A stretch of DNA of 64,000 nucleotides from NCBI RefSeq assembly GCF_014698475.1, contig NZ_JACJTB010000001.1, positions 310,001-374,000 on the forward strand, given 5' to 3'. Below the pieces are notes generated by a model that worked only from the letters and a program-made list of their open reading frames with translations, ran no database searches and was not told the DNA's origin. Source of the stretch: Nostoc spongiaeforme FACHB-130. GTDB lineage: Bacteria; Cyanobacteriota; Cyanobacteriia; Cyanobacteriales; Nostocaceae. A program made the translations under genes and the position numbers. Positions 50,519 to 59,047 of the stretch are shown one piece after another. Position 1 is the stretch's first letter. Every line of letters begins with the position of its first letter.

Positions 50519-50757
50519 ACTTGCTGGTCATCATTAGCATCTCCTAAGTACAGCCTGATAAACTCGTCTGCGGCGGCTGGATTAATTTTTCTGAGTGCAT
50601 CACGAATCTCTAAAAGCTTATCAGCAACGGGGTCTGTCATTTCATTAATCCAACGGTGAATGTTTGGCCGTCCTGTTCCCATAGTGACTGCTAACTTGTT
50701 TTGGCTGATGCTGTATGTTTCCAACACCTGTTTAAGTGCTTTACCTGCTTTTCCCAT
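50515..50757 (-). CDS. XRE-family helix-turn-helix regulator inside the dnd locus
   Basis: An 80-residue protein made almost only of a HTH: KALKQVLETYSISQNKLAVTMGTGRPNIHRWINEMTDPVADKLLEIRDAL. It is encoded on the opposite strand between dndC and dndD and its upstream region carries GTAAC/GTTAC half-sites. A repressor of the small divergent gene and dndD is the simplest reading. Confidence 0.88.
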   Translation of the reverse strand: MGKAGKALKQVLETYSISQNKLAVTMGTGRPNIHRWINEMTDPVADKLLEIRDALRKINPAAADEFIRLYLGDANDDQQV

Positions 50758-50805
50758 GCCTTTGATTGTGTCAAAGGCTTCTAACAGAGTAAATGTTCTG
50801 TATAT

Positions 50806-50846
50806 GTAACAAACGAGGTAAGATCATCTTGTTACGTTTAAGTAAC
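50806..50846. promoter_or_regulatory. Clustered GTAAC/GTTAC half-sites, probable XRE operator
   Basis: GTAAC at 50806-50810, GTTAC at 50831-50835 and GTAAC at 50842-50846. The first pair extends to a 7-bp inverted repeat GTAACAA/TTGTTAC. The second pair forms GTTAC-GTTTAA-GTAAC. They lie between the divergent XRE gene and the 50879 gene, where an autoregulating repressor would bind. Confidence 0.65.
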
Positions 50847-50878
50847 ACAACAACTTACCCATAAACAGGTAAATTCCA

Positions 50879-51133
50879 ATGACTAAAAGCTTTCTAGCAG
50901 ACACTTGTCAAACTACCACACCACTTGCTTCCAGCAACGACTCTACACAAACAACACCCGATAGAGAGTCTGTAAAAGTTGTAATTTATGGTTCTAAAAA
51001 AGGTGTTAACAACACAATTTTGACTTTATACAAACTGGGTTTCGCCCAAGTTAATGAGTGGAGTCCTTTATTACCTAGTTCTAACCCTGGCGAAGTTATG
51101 AGTATTTTAACAAGGCAGATTCTGACCAATTAA
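50879..51133 (+). CDS. Small hypothetical protein between dndC and dndD
   Basis: An 84-residue protein: a Thr/Ser-rich N-terminus of about 30 residues, then VKVVIYGSKKGVNNTILTLYKLGFAQVNEWSPLLPSSNPGEVMSILTRQIL, which looks like a small alpha/beta fold. It is not DndE (no match to the DndE helix-turn-helix). I recognise no family. Position on the same strand ahead of dndD, behind a likely XRE operator, suggests it belongs to the system. Confidence 0.6.
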   Translation: MTKSFLADTCQTTTPLASSNDSTQTTPDRESVKVVIYGSKKGVNNTILTLYKLGFAQVNEWSPLLPSSNPGEVMSILTRQILTN

Positions 51134-51146
51134 GTTAAAAAAGACG

Positions 51147-51165
51147 GGGCGAATAGAATTCGCCC
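51147..51165. repeat. GGGCGAAT-AGA-ATTCGCCC hairpin repeat
   Basis: Perfect 8-bp stem with a 3-nt loop between the 84-aa gene and dndD, followed by a second ttcgccc copy. It belongs to the cyanobacterial palindromic repeat family also seen at 28375-28540 and may attenuate read-through into dndD. Confidence 0.75.
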
Positions 51166-51219
51166 GGAATAATTGATTCTGCGAATCCTTTTCGCCCAAT
51201 ATTCTATCTACAAAAACAA

Positions 51220-53208
51220 ATGATATTTTTGGAACTCGTATTACAAAATTTTGGCCCTTATTCTGGCAGACAAGTAATTAATCTTGACCCAAGAAATGAG
51301 GATAATCCTCGCCCGATTCTTTTATTAGGCGGTATGAATGGCGGGGGAAAAACTACGCTGATGGATGCTATTCGGCTGGCATTATATGGACAACGCGCTC
51401 AATGTTCGACGCGCGGTAATTTGAGCTATAGTGATTTTTTAAATCAATGTGTTAATAGTAAAGCTACTCCTACTGATAAGACACGTATTGAGTTACTTTT
51501 TGAACATATTGAAGATGATCAGCCAGTAAAATATCGAATTGTGAGAACTTGGGAGAAAAATCCTAAAGATGGTAAAGATGCTTTGGGAATTTTAGGTGAT
51601 GATGATACTTGGCCTGTAGATTATCTGATAAATATCTGGGATGACTATATAGAAAATTTATTACCTTTAGGAATTTCTAATTTATTTTTATTTGATGGTG
51701 AACAAGTTAAAGAACTAGCAGAACAAGAAACACCGCCGCCAATTGTTGTGGAAGCTATTCGCGGGTTATTAGGGCTGGAATTAGCTGACAAATTAGCCGT
51801 CGATTTAGATGTTTTAATCAACCGTAAGCGTAAAGAAATGGCTGATACTAAAGATTTAGCGGATATCGAAGATATTGAAAAAAGGTTATTACAACAGCAA
51901 GAAGATTATCAAGTAACAGAACAAGAGTTAGCTAATTTAAAAAATCGAGTTGAAGCATTAGAAACTATCCAGCGAGAAGCTTTTGATAAATTTGTATCTG
52001 ATGGTGGTAAAATTGCCGCAGAACGCAGTCAGTTGGAAGAGAAAAAAAATGAGAAAACTGCTGCATTAGAAGCAATTCGACAGTCATTATGTGAATTGGC
52101 TGCGGATATTTTGCCTTTAGCGTTAATTCCTAATTTATTGAGTCAGGTACAAACACAAGGAGCAAGTGAATTTCGCAATCAACAGGTGCAACTTGCAAGA
52201 GATGTTTTAATTGAACGAGATAAACGCTTACTTGAATGGCTAAGTCAGTTAACTATTGCTGCTGACCAAGTTGATAAAATTCAAGCATTTTTAAACGATG
52301 ATGTCGATAGTTTATATGCAAGTTCATTTCAAACGGAAGCGCCTTGGTTGTTAGCTGATGAGGAAAGTTTAAGCCAATTAGATAATGTGAGATATCATTT
52401 ACAAAATGCGCGTAATACTGCAAAACAGCATTTAGTTAATCTGAGAAGTCTGGAAGAAGAAATTATTACCTTAGAAAGACAAGTACAAACAGCCGCAGAA
52501 CCAGAAGCTTATAAAAAGCTGCGTGATGCTGTGGAAGAGTCACAAAAAGAAGTTGTACAAGCTAAGGCAAAGTATGAAACAACAAGGCAGAAGTTAGCAG
52601 CGTTAACGGATGCAATTGAAATCACCAAAAAAGAATTAAACGATTATACTGACAAAAGTATAAAGCATAAAAACAGAGAACATATCATTACTTCCGCTTC
52701 TAAAGTGCAAGAAACACTAAAGGTTTTTCGAGAAAAATTAACGCTGAGGAAGCTAAATAAATTAGAAGAAGAAGTGAAGAATTGTTTTCTCTATTTACTG
52801 CACAAATCAGATTTAGTATTTCGCATCGCTATTGATACGAAAACCTTTGCTTTATCGCTGTTTGATTTCGAGGGTAAACAAGTACCCAAACATCGCTTGT
52901 CGGCTGGGGAAAAACAACTACTGGCGATCGCATTCCTCTGGGGTTTAGCCAAAGTCTCAGGCTTACGTTTACCAGTAGCCATTGACACACCCCTTGGTAG
53001 ACTCGACTCCTCCCATCGCCAAAACCTAGTAGAAAAATACTTCCCAGCCGCCAGCCATCAAGTAATTCTGCTTTCTACTGATACGGAAATTGGCCCAAAA
53101 GAAGTCGACACGCTGAGGAAAAATGAAGCAATCGCTCGTGAATATCTCCTCAAATACGACTCATCCACCCGCCAAACTACAGTCATGGAAAATCAATATT
53201 TTTGGTAG
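51220..53208 (+). CDS. dndD: DNA phosphorothioation ATPase DndD
   Basis: A 662-residue SMC/Rad50-like ATPase. The Walker A motif GGMNGGGKT is at residues 37-45. FDGEQVKELAEQE (Q-loop region) leads into a long central coiled coil (about 190-500). The signature LSAGEKQLLAIAFLWG (about 560-575), Walker B LPVAIDTPLGRLDSSHR (about 585-601) and an STDTEIG segment near the end complete the ATPase. All ATPase motifs are intact. DndD supplies ATPase activity for sulfur insertion. No dndE gene follows: the next gene is on the opposite strand. Confidence 0.92.
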   Translation: MIFLELVLQNFGPYSGRQVINLDPRNEDNPRPILLLGGMNGGGKTTLMDAIRLALYGQRAQCSTRGNLSYSDFLNQCVNSKATPTDKTRIELLFEHIEDDQPVKYRIVRTWEKNPKDGKDALGILGDDDTWPVDYLINIWDDYIENLLPLGISNLFLFDGEQVKELAEQETPPPIVVEAIRGLLGLELADKLAVDLDVLINRKRKEMADTKDLADIEDIEKRLLQQQEDYQVTEQELANLKNRVEALETIQREAFDKFVSDGGKIAAERSQLEEKKNEKTAALEAIRQSLCELAADILPLALIPNLLSQVQTQGASEFRNQQVQLARDVLIERDKRLLEWLSQLTIAADQVDKIQAFLNDDVDSLYASSFQTEAPWLLADEESLSQLDNVRYHLQNARNTAKQHLVNLRSLEEEIITLERQVQTAAEPEAYKKLRDAVEESQKEVVQAKAKYETTRQKLAALTDAIEITKKELNDYTDKSIKHKNREHIITSASKVQETLKVFREKLTLRKLNKLEEEVKNCFLYLLHKSDLVFRIAIDTKTFALSLFDFEGKQVPKHRLSAGEKQLLAIAFLWGLAKVSGLRLPVAIDTPLGRLDSSHRQNLVEKYFPAASHQVILLSTDTEIGPKEVDTLRKNEAIAREYLLKYDSSTRQTTVMENQYFW

Positions 53209-53258
53209 GCGATATCTTTGAGAAAATGGGTGTAAGCAATTTAGATAAGTTTGTCTAT

Positions 53259-54200
53259 TTACATATAAATTTGACTATTTGATTCTTGGACAGCCACTTC
53301 TTTCAATATGGTCATTGGCCCTGTGTTTTTGAGGAGTTGCATTTCTTGTTCATTTCGTACTAGTAAAGCACCAGCAAATCCTAATGAGTTAACAGAAATT
53401 GATTGGAATTTTTCTTGCGATCGCGGTACGATTAACATCCATTCTTTAGTTGCTAGTAAGTTGTAAGCCGCAGATGGTGTTTGACTATCAACTATTTCTA
53501 TCTCCACAGCACTTAACAAATTGTGATATACCTGCCAGATAGCTTCTGCTGAAGTTAACGGAGATTCCACCCAATTAGGATTTAAAATTGCAAAAGCGTT
53601 AACAAACGGTAGTTGCGATATTTTTCCTACACCATCTTTCAATTCTGCTGATGCTAGTAATGGTTCAATAGGTATCTGCACTCCAGTAGGAGCAAGTGGT
53701 AAAGGTACTATCTGCAAATGTTTGTGTCGCTGACTAGCGCCTGCGATTTTACCACTGTTGTAAAAAGCTAAACCATCAAAGTCAGCTAAACAAGCCAATA
53801 AAGCCGCAAAATCTTCTGGTGTGAGTAGGCTTTCTTGTTCTTCAAAAGCACGGGTAATGAGGAGTAGATGATAGTCAACAACGTTGAATTTGTTCAAAAT
53901 ACAAACATGAGTGTCGGAAATATCCGCCACAAATAAATCTTGTTCATAAGGAAGGAAAGGGTTGAAATCCTTACCAGCAGTAGTTTGTTTATCTTGCTGT
54001 TTTTTAGCCGCATCTTTGCGGGTTAGGTTCGATAAAATTCGGACTAAAAAGTTAACGCCGTCTTGCTCGACAAATTCAAATTCTGTCGGGATAGACAGCA
54101 ACGCCCCGCATTTGAGAGCATGTAATGTACTTGCTTTGACACTCGTCCATAAAGTGCCAGTTTTTAGTAAAATTTCTCCCTTGAGCATTGATGAGTGCAT
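53259..54200 (-). CDS. Ap4A phosphorylase / ATP adenylyltransferase
   Basis: A 313-residue HIT-superfamily protein with an Ap4A phosphorylase layout. NPFLPYEQDLFVADISDTHVCILNKFNVVDYHLLLITRAFEEQE is in the middle, with the active-site His triad-like QRHKHLQIVPLP (about residues 162-173) and a C-terminal domain of about 110 residues. Such enzymes split diadenosine tetraphosphate using phosphate. Convergent with dndD (50-bp gap), and probably unrelated to the Dnd locus. Confidence 0.85.
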   Translation of the reverse strand: MHSSMLKGEILLKTGTLWTSVKASTLHALKCGALLSIPTEFEFVEQDGVNFLVRILSNLTRKDAAKKQQDKQTTAGKDFNPFLPYEQDLFVADISDTHVCILNKFNVVDYHLLLITRAFEEQESLLTPEDFAALLACLADFDGLAFYNSGKIAGASQRHKHLQIVPLPLAPTGVQIPIEPLLASAELKDGVGKISQLPFVNAFAILNPNWVESPLTSAEAIWQVYHNLLSAVEIEIVDSQTPSAAYNLLATKEWMLIVPRSQEKFQSISVNSLGFAGALLVRNEQEMQLLKNTGPMTILKEVAVQESNSQIYM

Positions 54201-54213
54201 GATTTAACATTCA

Positions 54214-54420
54214 TCAGTCTAAATCAGGTTCAACGCCAAGCGATCGCAATTGTGCAATTAATCTTTCTGTCCAAACCACGTAACTTAAACGCAAATCTCT
54301 TTGTTCGTAAAGCTGCGAATCACCTACAACTGCAAACCAATCTGGTCGCTTGTACTACAGTGGATGACGCAAATCATAATAATAATTTACTGAGTACGGT
54401 AAACTACCATACAATGCTTA
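54214..54420 (-). pseudogene. Decayed Uma2-family gene with a nonsense codon and internal deletion
   Basis: On the minus strand one frame reads, in order, YYYDLRHPL, then TAG (54355-54357), YKRPDWFAVVGDSQLYEQRDLRLSYVVW, then directly TERLIAQLRSLGVEPDLD and a TGA at 54214. The pieces YKRPDWFAVVG and LYEQRDLRLSYV are typical of Uma2 cores. TGG (Trp) to TAG explains the stop, and the whole second half of the Uma2 domain is missing between the two joined parts. There is no start codon. It follows the Ap4A phosphorylase gene start by 14 bp. Confidence 0.7.
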
Positions 54421-54472
54421 ACAAATAGCCTTTACAATAAAAGACAAGAAATAAATTGAGGAGCCGTGCAGG

Positions 54473-54847
54473 ATGCAAGTTTCATACGATTCTGATAAGC
54501 GCAAACTGCTATCATCTCTGTGTCATGGGGCAATTTTTTTTAGTACGACGTTGTTTTCGGTTGGTGTACCGATTGTTATTAACATCATCTCGGATGACCC
54601 AGTTGTTAAAAGTAACGCTAAGGAATCAATTAACTTTCACTTCAATGTTTGGTTTTGGGCAACTGTAATTGGTGTACCCATTGCCGTTTTATCTTGGCTG
54701 ACTTTTGGTATAGGTGGAATTGTGTTCTTTCCTGTCGTGGCTTTTGGCTTTTTACTGCACTGGGGATTAACAATTTTTGCACTTCTACACTGTTTCAGCA
54801 ATCCTGATGAACCTTTCCGCTATCCGTTTATTTTCCGAGTTTTCTAA
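54473..54847 (+). CDS. DUF4870 membrane protein
   Basis: A 124-residue integral membrane protein with three to four helices: LSSLCHGAIFFSTTLFSVGVPIVINII (about 13-38), FHFNVWFWATVIGVPIAVLSWLTFGIGGIVFFPVVAFGFL and LHWGLTIFALLHCF. The SINFHFNVW segment is the DUF4870 hallmark. Function unknown (Tic20-like fold). GAGGAGCC precedes the ATG and a strong terminator follows. Confidence 0.85.
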   Translation: MQVSYDSDKRKLLSSLCHGAIFFSTTLFSVGVPIVINIISDDPVVKSNAKESINFHFNVWFWATVIGVPIAVLSWLTFGIGGIVFFPVVAFGFLLHWGLTIFALLHCFSNPDEPFRYPFIFRVF

Positions 54848-54878
54848 TTGTTATGGATGTAGATAAAGTTGGTTATAG

Positions 54879-54906
54879 AAAGGGATGAGTGAATCATCCC
54901 TTTTTT
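54879..54906 (+). terminator. Intrinsic terminator of the DUF4870 gene
   Basis: AAAGGGATGA / TCATCCCTTT 10-bp perfect stem, 5-nt loop, then TTTTTT, starting 32 bp after the stop codon. Confidence 0.92.
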
Positions 54907-54971
54907 ATTAAGTAAGTAGATGAGTGGAAAAATTTATCTCTGTTACCAAATTAAGCCCTCCTGCTATAGTC

Positions 54972-55295
54972 CTATTTCTCAGCATTCTCAAAATCCGTCA
55001 ACGCACAAGCAAACTCCCTAAAAGCCGTTTTAATTAACACCTCTCTCATCGTTCTTTCTAAGGCAGAATTACGAATCATATCTGTTAACTCTAAGAATAG
55101 ATATGAAACAATAAAACGATCTTGACGGTCAAATTGTTTGAGACAAGTCAAGATAAAATCATACAACTCAGTTTTGCGAGGCTTACTTTGTTCTTCCCAA
55201 ATTTTGAATGCTAGTTGCACTGTTTTTAAGCGGATCTCACTCATATTGTAGGAAGTGTCTTTGTAGCGAATTGACACGCGTTGAGGCAGTTCCAT
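54972..55295 (-). CDS. Hypothetical protein
   Basis: A 107-residue, largely helical and charged protein (MSEIRLKTVQLAFKIWEEQSKPRKTELYDFILTCLKQFDRQDRFIVSYLFLELTDMIRNSALERTMREVLIKTAFREFACAL). No membrane segment and no recognised family. An alternative start (MSEIRLK) lies 17 codons downstream. It is an isolated gene. Confidence 0.55.
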   Translation of the reverse strand: MELPQRVSIRYKDTSYNMSEIRLKTVQLAFKIWEEQSKPRKTELYDFILTCLKQFDRQDRFIVSYLFLELTDMIRNSALERTMREVLIKTAFREFACALTDFENAEK

Positions 55296-55851
55296 AAGTT
55301 GTGGTGTAGGAAATTTATGTGAATTACTATTCAGGTATTTTTCTACTTATCCGGAGAAATGGACAATAACGAAAGAAATTCTCTAATATCCAGATAAATT
55401 ATCAAGCGATAAAGATGTTTTTTCTGAGTAGAGAGGTTTTAGTAAAAGCTATTAATATCACTTTAAATAAGGATGATGATAGATACACAAAAAATAGTCT
55501 TATACAGCAATTATCAATCTAAATTTATGGTGAAGTGCTGAGTAGAAAGCCAGTAAATTCAGGGCTTTAAGTCATCAATACTGTCATCATCTATGTAACT
55601 ACGGCTATGACATAGGAGAATTTACTTAGTTATAATGATGTATTCAATTTGTCTGATGAACTAAAATAACGTTATTATTGAATTTTTCAGCATATTGAAT
55701 CTCAAATTATTGCTTGGATTGATTATTTTATTGAGAGAATTAATTTGATTAACATTGACAAAACCTAAAATATATGATTGGGTGAAAAATAAGGGTGAAG
55801 CTGATAACTAATAAGGAACTGCAAAAGATGTTGCAGTGAAGCTGAAGGAAT
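55296..55851. other. 556-bp intergenic region
   Basis: AT-rich with no gene seen on either strand. It includes a gaagtgctgagtagaaa copy of the gtgctgag repeat (about 55533-55549) and a possible ribosome-binding GAAGGA just before the GGDEF gene. Confidence 0.5.
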
Positions 55852-56697
55852 ATGAATTTAATGAAAATCCTAGATAATCAACCTAAATGGTGCATAATCT
55901 CCCTCAGTGTTTTTCTCACAAGCTTGATAGGTTGGTTAGACTACCAAATTCCACCAGAAATATTAATAGCAATTTTTTACTTAATTCCTATTGGCATTGC
56001 AACTTGGTTTGCTGATAATTGCAGTGGCGTATTAATTTCATTGATTAGTTCAGTGACGAATTTAGCAGTCAATCAAAAACCGAATTTTCACTATTTACAT
56101 CCATTAGTACCTTATTGGAACACTGTTGTAGTTTTAGTGTTTTTCTTATTTACAAACTATCTTTTATCACAACAAAAACTCACCTTAAGAAATTTAGAAA
56201 AACTAGCGAGAACAGATGCTTTAACAGGGCTGCATAACAGATCATTTTTCTTAGAATTAGTGAATCTTGAAATTCATAAATCTTTAAGACATCAAGAACC
56301 AATAACTATTGCATATTTTGATGTTGATAACTTTAAACTTGTTAATGATCAGTTTGGTCATACTGTTGGCGATCGCCTGCTATGTTTAGTTGCAGAAAAT
56401 GCGAAAAACAATCTACGTAAAATTGATGTTATCGCCAGACTTGGTGGTGATGAATTTGCAATTTTATTACCACGTACTGGTTATGAAGCGTCCGAAGTAG
56501 TGTTACAGAGATTACACAGAACTTTATTATCTATTATGCAGGCAGAAAATTGGCCTGTCACTTTGAGTATTGGCGCAATTACCTTTATTAAACCGCCAGC
56601 TTCAGTCACGGAAATGCTCGAAAGAGCCGATAATTTAATGTATGGGGCTAAAAAAAGGGGTAAAAACTTGCTGCATCACGAATTAGCAACTGATTGA
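55852..56697 (+). CDS. Membrane-bound diguanylate cyclase (GGDEF)
   Basis: A 281-residue protein with four hydrophobic segments in residues about 15-110 (WCIISLSVFLTSLIGWL, ILIAIFYLIPIGIATWF, GVLISLISSVTNLAV, WNTVVVLVFFLFTNYLL) and a C-terminal GGDEF domain: ARTDALTGLHNRSFF, FDVDNFKLVNDQFGHTVGD, an RKID inhibitory site and intact RLGGDEF (about 207-213). It should make cyclic di-GMP with feedback inhibition. The N-terminal membrane sensor type is not identified. Confidence 0.9.
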   Translation: MNLMKILDNQPKWCIISLSVFLTSLIGWLDYQIPPEILIAIFYLIPIGIATWFADNCSGVLISLISSVTNLAVNQKPNFHYLHPLVPYWNTVVVLVFFLFTNYLLSQQKLTLRNLEKLARTDALTGLHNRSFFLELVNLEIHKSLRHQEPITIAYFDVDNFKLVNDQFGHTVGDRLLCLVAENAKNNLRKIDVIARLGGDEFAILLPRTGYEASEVVLQRLHRTLLSIMQAENWPVTLSIGAITFIKPPASVTEMLERADNLMYGAKKRGKNLLHHELATD

Positions 56698-56853
56698 GTA
56701 AATGAATAATCTTGAATAAGAAGTCAGAACAAGAGTGTGAGGCGAAGTAGGGGAGTGCGGGCGGGTTTATTTTGATGCTTTTACCTTTTGACTTTTTACT
56801 TTTGCCTTGTTTAAGACTACCCTTTGTTTATTCTGTTAAATAGGAGACACAAA

Positions 56854-57669
56854 ATGGTCACAACAGTGAAAGAGTTTGATGCACAACAATGGGTCAAAAC
56901 TCGCTCTTCCCTGGATGCCAATGAATCGACATTTTTAGTTTGGCAAGGCAAGATTTATAGTTTTATTCCTGGAGAGAAAAGAAAACTCTTATTTAAAATC
57001 TTGGGCGTGAGTGTAAGTAGATGTATTTCTACAGGAGAAGATAGTTGGGATTTTACTTCTCGTGAACTGACTTATTACTTGAATCCAGAAACAGAAGAGA
57101 TTTTACCCAAATGGGAAAATCCTTGGACTGGTGAAACTGTGCCTGTGTTACACGTTGCGAATAATCCCGTGCAGGGACATTTTAAAGGTAAATTTCCAGC
57201 CCAAGTTGAAGGAGACACAGCAACTTTTGTCTTTGATATTTTTCCAACTTATTCAAATCCTTTGGCAGAAGATCCGAAATTTGCCGAATATAGTCCTTAT
57301 GAAACTTATCAAGCCGCAGAATTATTTAAATTATCTGTTCCTACCGCAGATTTATTCAATTCAGAACTCAATTCTGTTTCTCAACTAAAGCTGAGTTGGG
57401 ATAGGATTGGGCAATGGCTACCGTGGATGAAAATGGGCGATCGCTCTGGTAATCTCATCTATAGTGCTTTTGGTTCTAAAGTTGGCGGTTTAGCAGAATT
57501 ACCCCAACTACTGCAAGATGAGATTAATCATCGCGTTCCCTTATATAAACAAGCTCCCAAAGCATTTGCTGATGGGGAAGATATGACTTCTTGGCTATAC
57601 TTCCAAAAGCATTTTGATGCTTACTTAGCCGGCGAAACCTTCCCCTTACCAGTCGCAGAAGAGTTGTAA
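56854..57669 (+). CDS. DUF1838 family protein
   Basis: A 271-residue protein. I start at the ATG at 56854 (MVTTVKEFD), which has AGGAGA at 56842-56847; the track-like upstream ATG at 56824 has none. WVKTRSSLDANESTFLVWQGKIYSFIPGEKRKLLFKILGVSVSRCI and YYLNPETEEILPKWENPWTGETVPVLHVANNPV are DUF1838 hallmarks. Soluble, no known reaction, found in cyanobacteria and proteobacteria. Confidence 0.85.
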   Translation: MVTTVKEFDAQQWVKTRSSLDANESTFLVWQGKIYSFIPGEKRKLLFKILGVSVSRCISTGEDSWDFTSRELTYYLNPETEEILPKWENPWTGETVPVLHVANNPVQGHFKGKFPAQVEGDTATFVFDIFPTYSNPLAEDPKFAEYSPYETYQAAELFKLSVPTADLFNSELNSVSQLKLSWDRIGQWLPWMKMGDRSGNLIYSAFGSKVGGLAELPQLLQDEINHRVPLYKQAPKAFADGEDMTSWLYFQKHFDAYLAGETFPLPVAEEL

Positions 57670-57746
57670 TGAGGTATTGATATAGCTAAATTCTTCCTCT
57701 AGCTTCTTCATTCAGAAGCTTTGTCAAAAGAAAACGCTTATGTGGT

Positions 57747-58223
57747 CTATTCCGCATTCAAAGCCTTGCGGAACACCACCTTATCTTCCCCTGCCTTGTA
57801 GAAATCCCGAATACGCGCCTCCTCCTCGAAACCACACTTTTTGTAGAAAGCCCGCGCTCGTTCATAGCTGGGAAGCCCCGAAGTCTCGACCAACAGAATC
57901 CTCTGACCACTTGCCCGTAAGGTATTTTCCACATACTCCACCAACGCTTTTCCTCGCCCTTGCCTCTGGTAGTTGGGATGCACAACAATCATTAACAAGT
58001 CCCATGTCCCATCTGTAAACGGGGCAGGTGCGTAGTAGGCGACCCCGCACGGTTTCCCATCCTCCTCATCGGTGAGCCACACATGACCCTCGCCGATGCT
58101 GCCACTGAAGTAACTTGCCAGCACTTTGCTCAGTTCTTCGGTTTCGTTTGCGGCGAATAGCTCTGCTGCTACAGCGATCGCGATTAATGCGGCTGAATCA
58201 TCTGGCGTACTAGGTCGAATCAT
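57747..58223 (-). CDS. GNAT-family N-acetyltransferase
   Basis: A 158-residue GNAT protein. The acetyl-CoA loop motif A is MIVVHPNYQRQGRGKALVEYVE (about 93-114, Q/RxxGxG/A), and the C-terminal ERARAFYKKCGFEEEARIRDFYKAGEDKVVFRKAL is typical of motif B. The N-terminal MIRPSTPDDSAALIAI is usual. It is more GC-rich than its neighbours, hinting at acquisition from elsewhere. Substrate unknown. Confidence 0.9.
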   Translation of the reverse strand: MIRPSTPDDSAALIAIAVAAELFAANETEELSKVLASYFSGSIGEGHVWLTDEEDGKPCGVAYYAPAPFTDGTWDLLMIVVHPNYQRQGRGKALVEYVENTLRASGQRILLVETSGLPSYERARAFYKKCGFEEEARIRDFYKAGEDKVVFRKALNAE

Positions 58224-58254
58224 CGGGAACTCCAGTGCTGTTTGTTCATCAGAA

Positions 58255-58623
58255 TTAAAACTTTCGCATATTGTTCTTTACAGGGTCAAATCCTCTAGAA
58301 AAGCGGGTGCTGTCATCATAATAAGCACCACTTAAATCTGCACCATACAGCTTAGTAAAGTTGAGTTTCGCACCCCGGAGATTTGCTTCTTTTAATTTGA
58401 CACCGCATAAATTAGCTCTCGTCAAATTCGCCTGAGCTAAATTAGCTTGACTCAAGTCTGCTCCCCAGAGTTTAGCTTTGGCTAGGTTCGCTTGGCTCAA
58501 GTCTGCTCCCCACAAATTAATTCCTGGTAAGTAAGCCGAAATTAACCTAGCTCGACTTAAATTTGCAGCCGGAAAATATCTTTCCCCTGCATCGTAACTG
58601 CGCTTGAGTTGTTCAGCATCCAT
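58255..58623 (-). CDS. Pentapeptide-repeat protein
   Basis: A 122-residue protein with about ten A(D/N)Lxx pentapeptides (ADLSQANLAKAKLWGADLSQANLAQANLTRANLCGVKLKEANLRGAKL), which fold as a right-handed beta-helix. Very abundant in cyanobacteria, with unknown function for most. Its start overlaps the upstream gene by 11 bp, so the two are probably translated together. Confidence 0.9.
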   Translation of the reverse strand: MDAEQLKRSYDAGERYFPAANLSRARLISAYLPGINLWGADLSQANLAKAKLWGADLSQANLAQANLTRANLCGVKLKEANLRGAKLNFTKLYGADLSGAYYDDSTRFSRGFDPVKNNMRKF

Positions 58624-58936
58624 GAGTAGTGTTGACCTTTTTCAGTAATAGAGACGTAATTTGTTCCCATTCCTGGTTTAGCTCGCCAACAAACTCTGGC
58701 TGACTGCTGCGATGATACCAATAACGCGCATTATGCAAATCACCTTCTTGACGATGTAAGTAAGCGTGAACCCAAGCACTATCAACATCATGAGCATTTT
58801 GGACTATTTCGTGAGCTTGGTTCCAATCGCCTTTTTTGTCATACCACAGAGCTTGTAGTGCTTTTGGTAGGGTTTGCGGACATGAGACCTGTTTATCGAT
58901 CAATCGCAGGAATTCCTGAGTATTCACGATCGCCAC
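58613..58936 (-). CDS. Conserved hypothetical protein, cotranscribed with the pentapeptide gene
   Basis: A 107-residue protein starting at GTG 58936 (MAIVNTQEFL). The core QALWYDKKGDWNQAHEIVQNAHDVDSAWVHAYLHRQEGDLHNARYWYHRS is also known from proteobacterial proteins of unknown function and looks like two TPR-like helix pairs. The 11-bp overlap with the pentapeptide gene suggests they act together. Confidence 0.75.
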   Translation of the reverse strand: MAIVNTQEFLRLIDKQVSCPQTLPKALQALWYDKKGDWNQAHEIVQNAHDVDSAWVHAYLHRQEGDLHNARYWYHRSSQPEFVGELNQEWEQITSLLLKKVNTTHGC

Positions 58937-59047
58937 TCCACAATTATCAAACCTATTTCTAAGATACTTGGCGATCGCCCTTCATTACAATTATTGTTGC
59001 AAACTGGAAAATACAGCTAAGGTAAAGCAATTCTTCAGGAGGTAAAT

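Noticed and set aside
54195-54428. A 77-residue plus-strand frame
   Set aside because: It is antisense to the Uma2 remnant, whose segments are recognisable on the minus strand.
54972-55295. Candidate DndE near the dnd locus
   Set aside because: Size fits, but the sequence does not show the DndE helix-turn-helix, it is 1.7 kb away on the other strand, and unrelated genes lie between.
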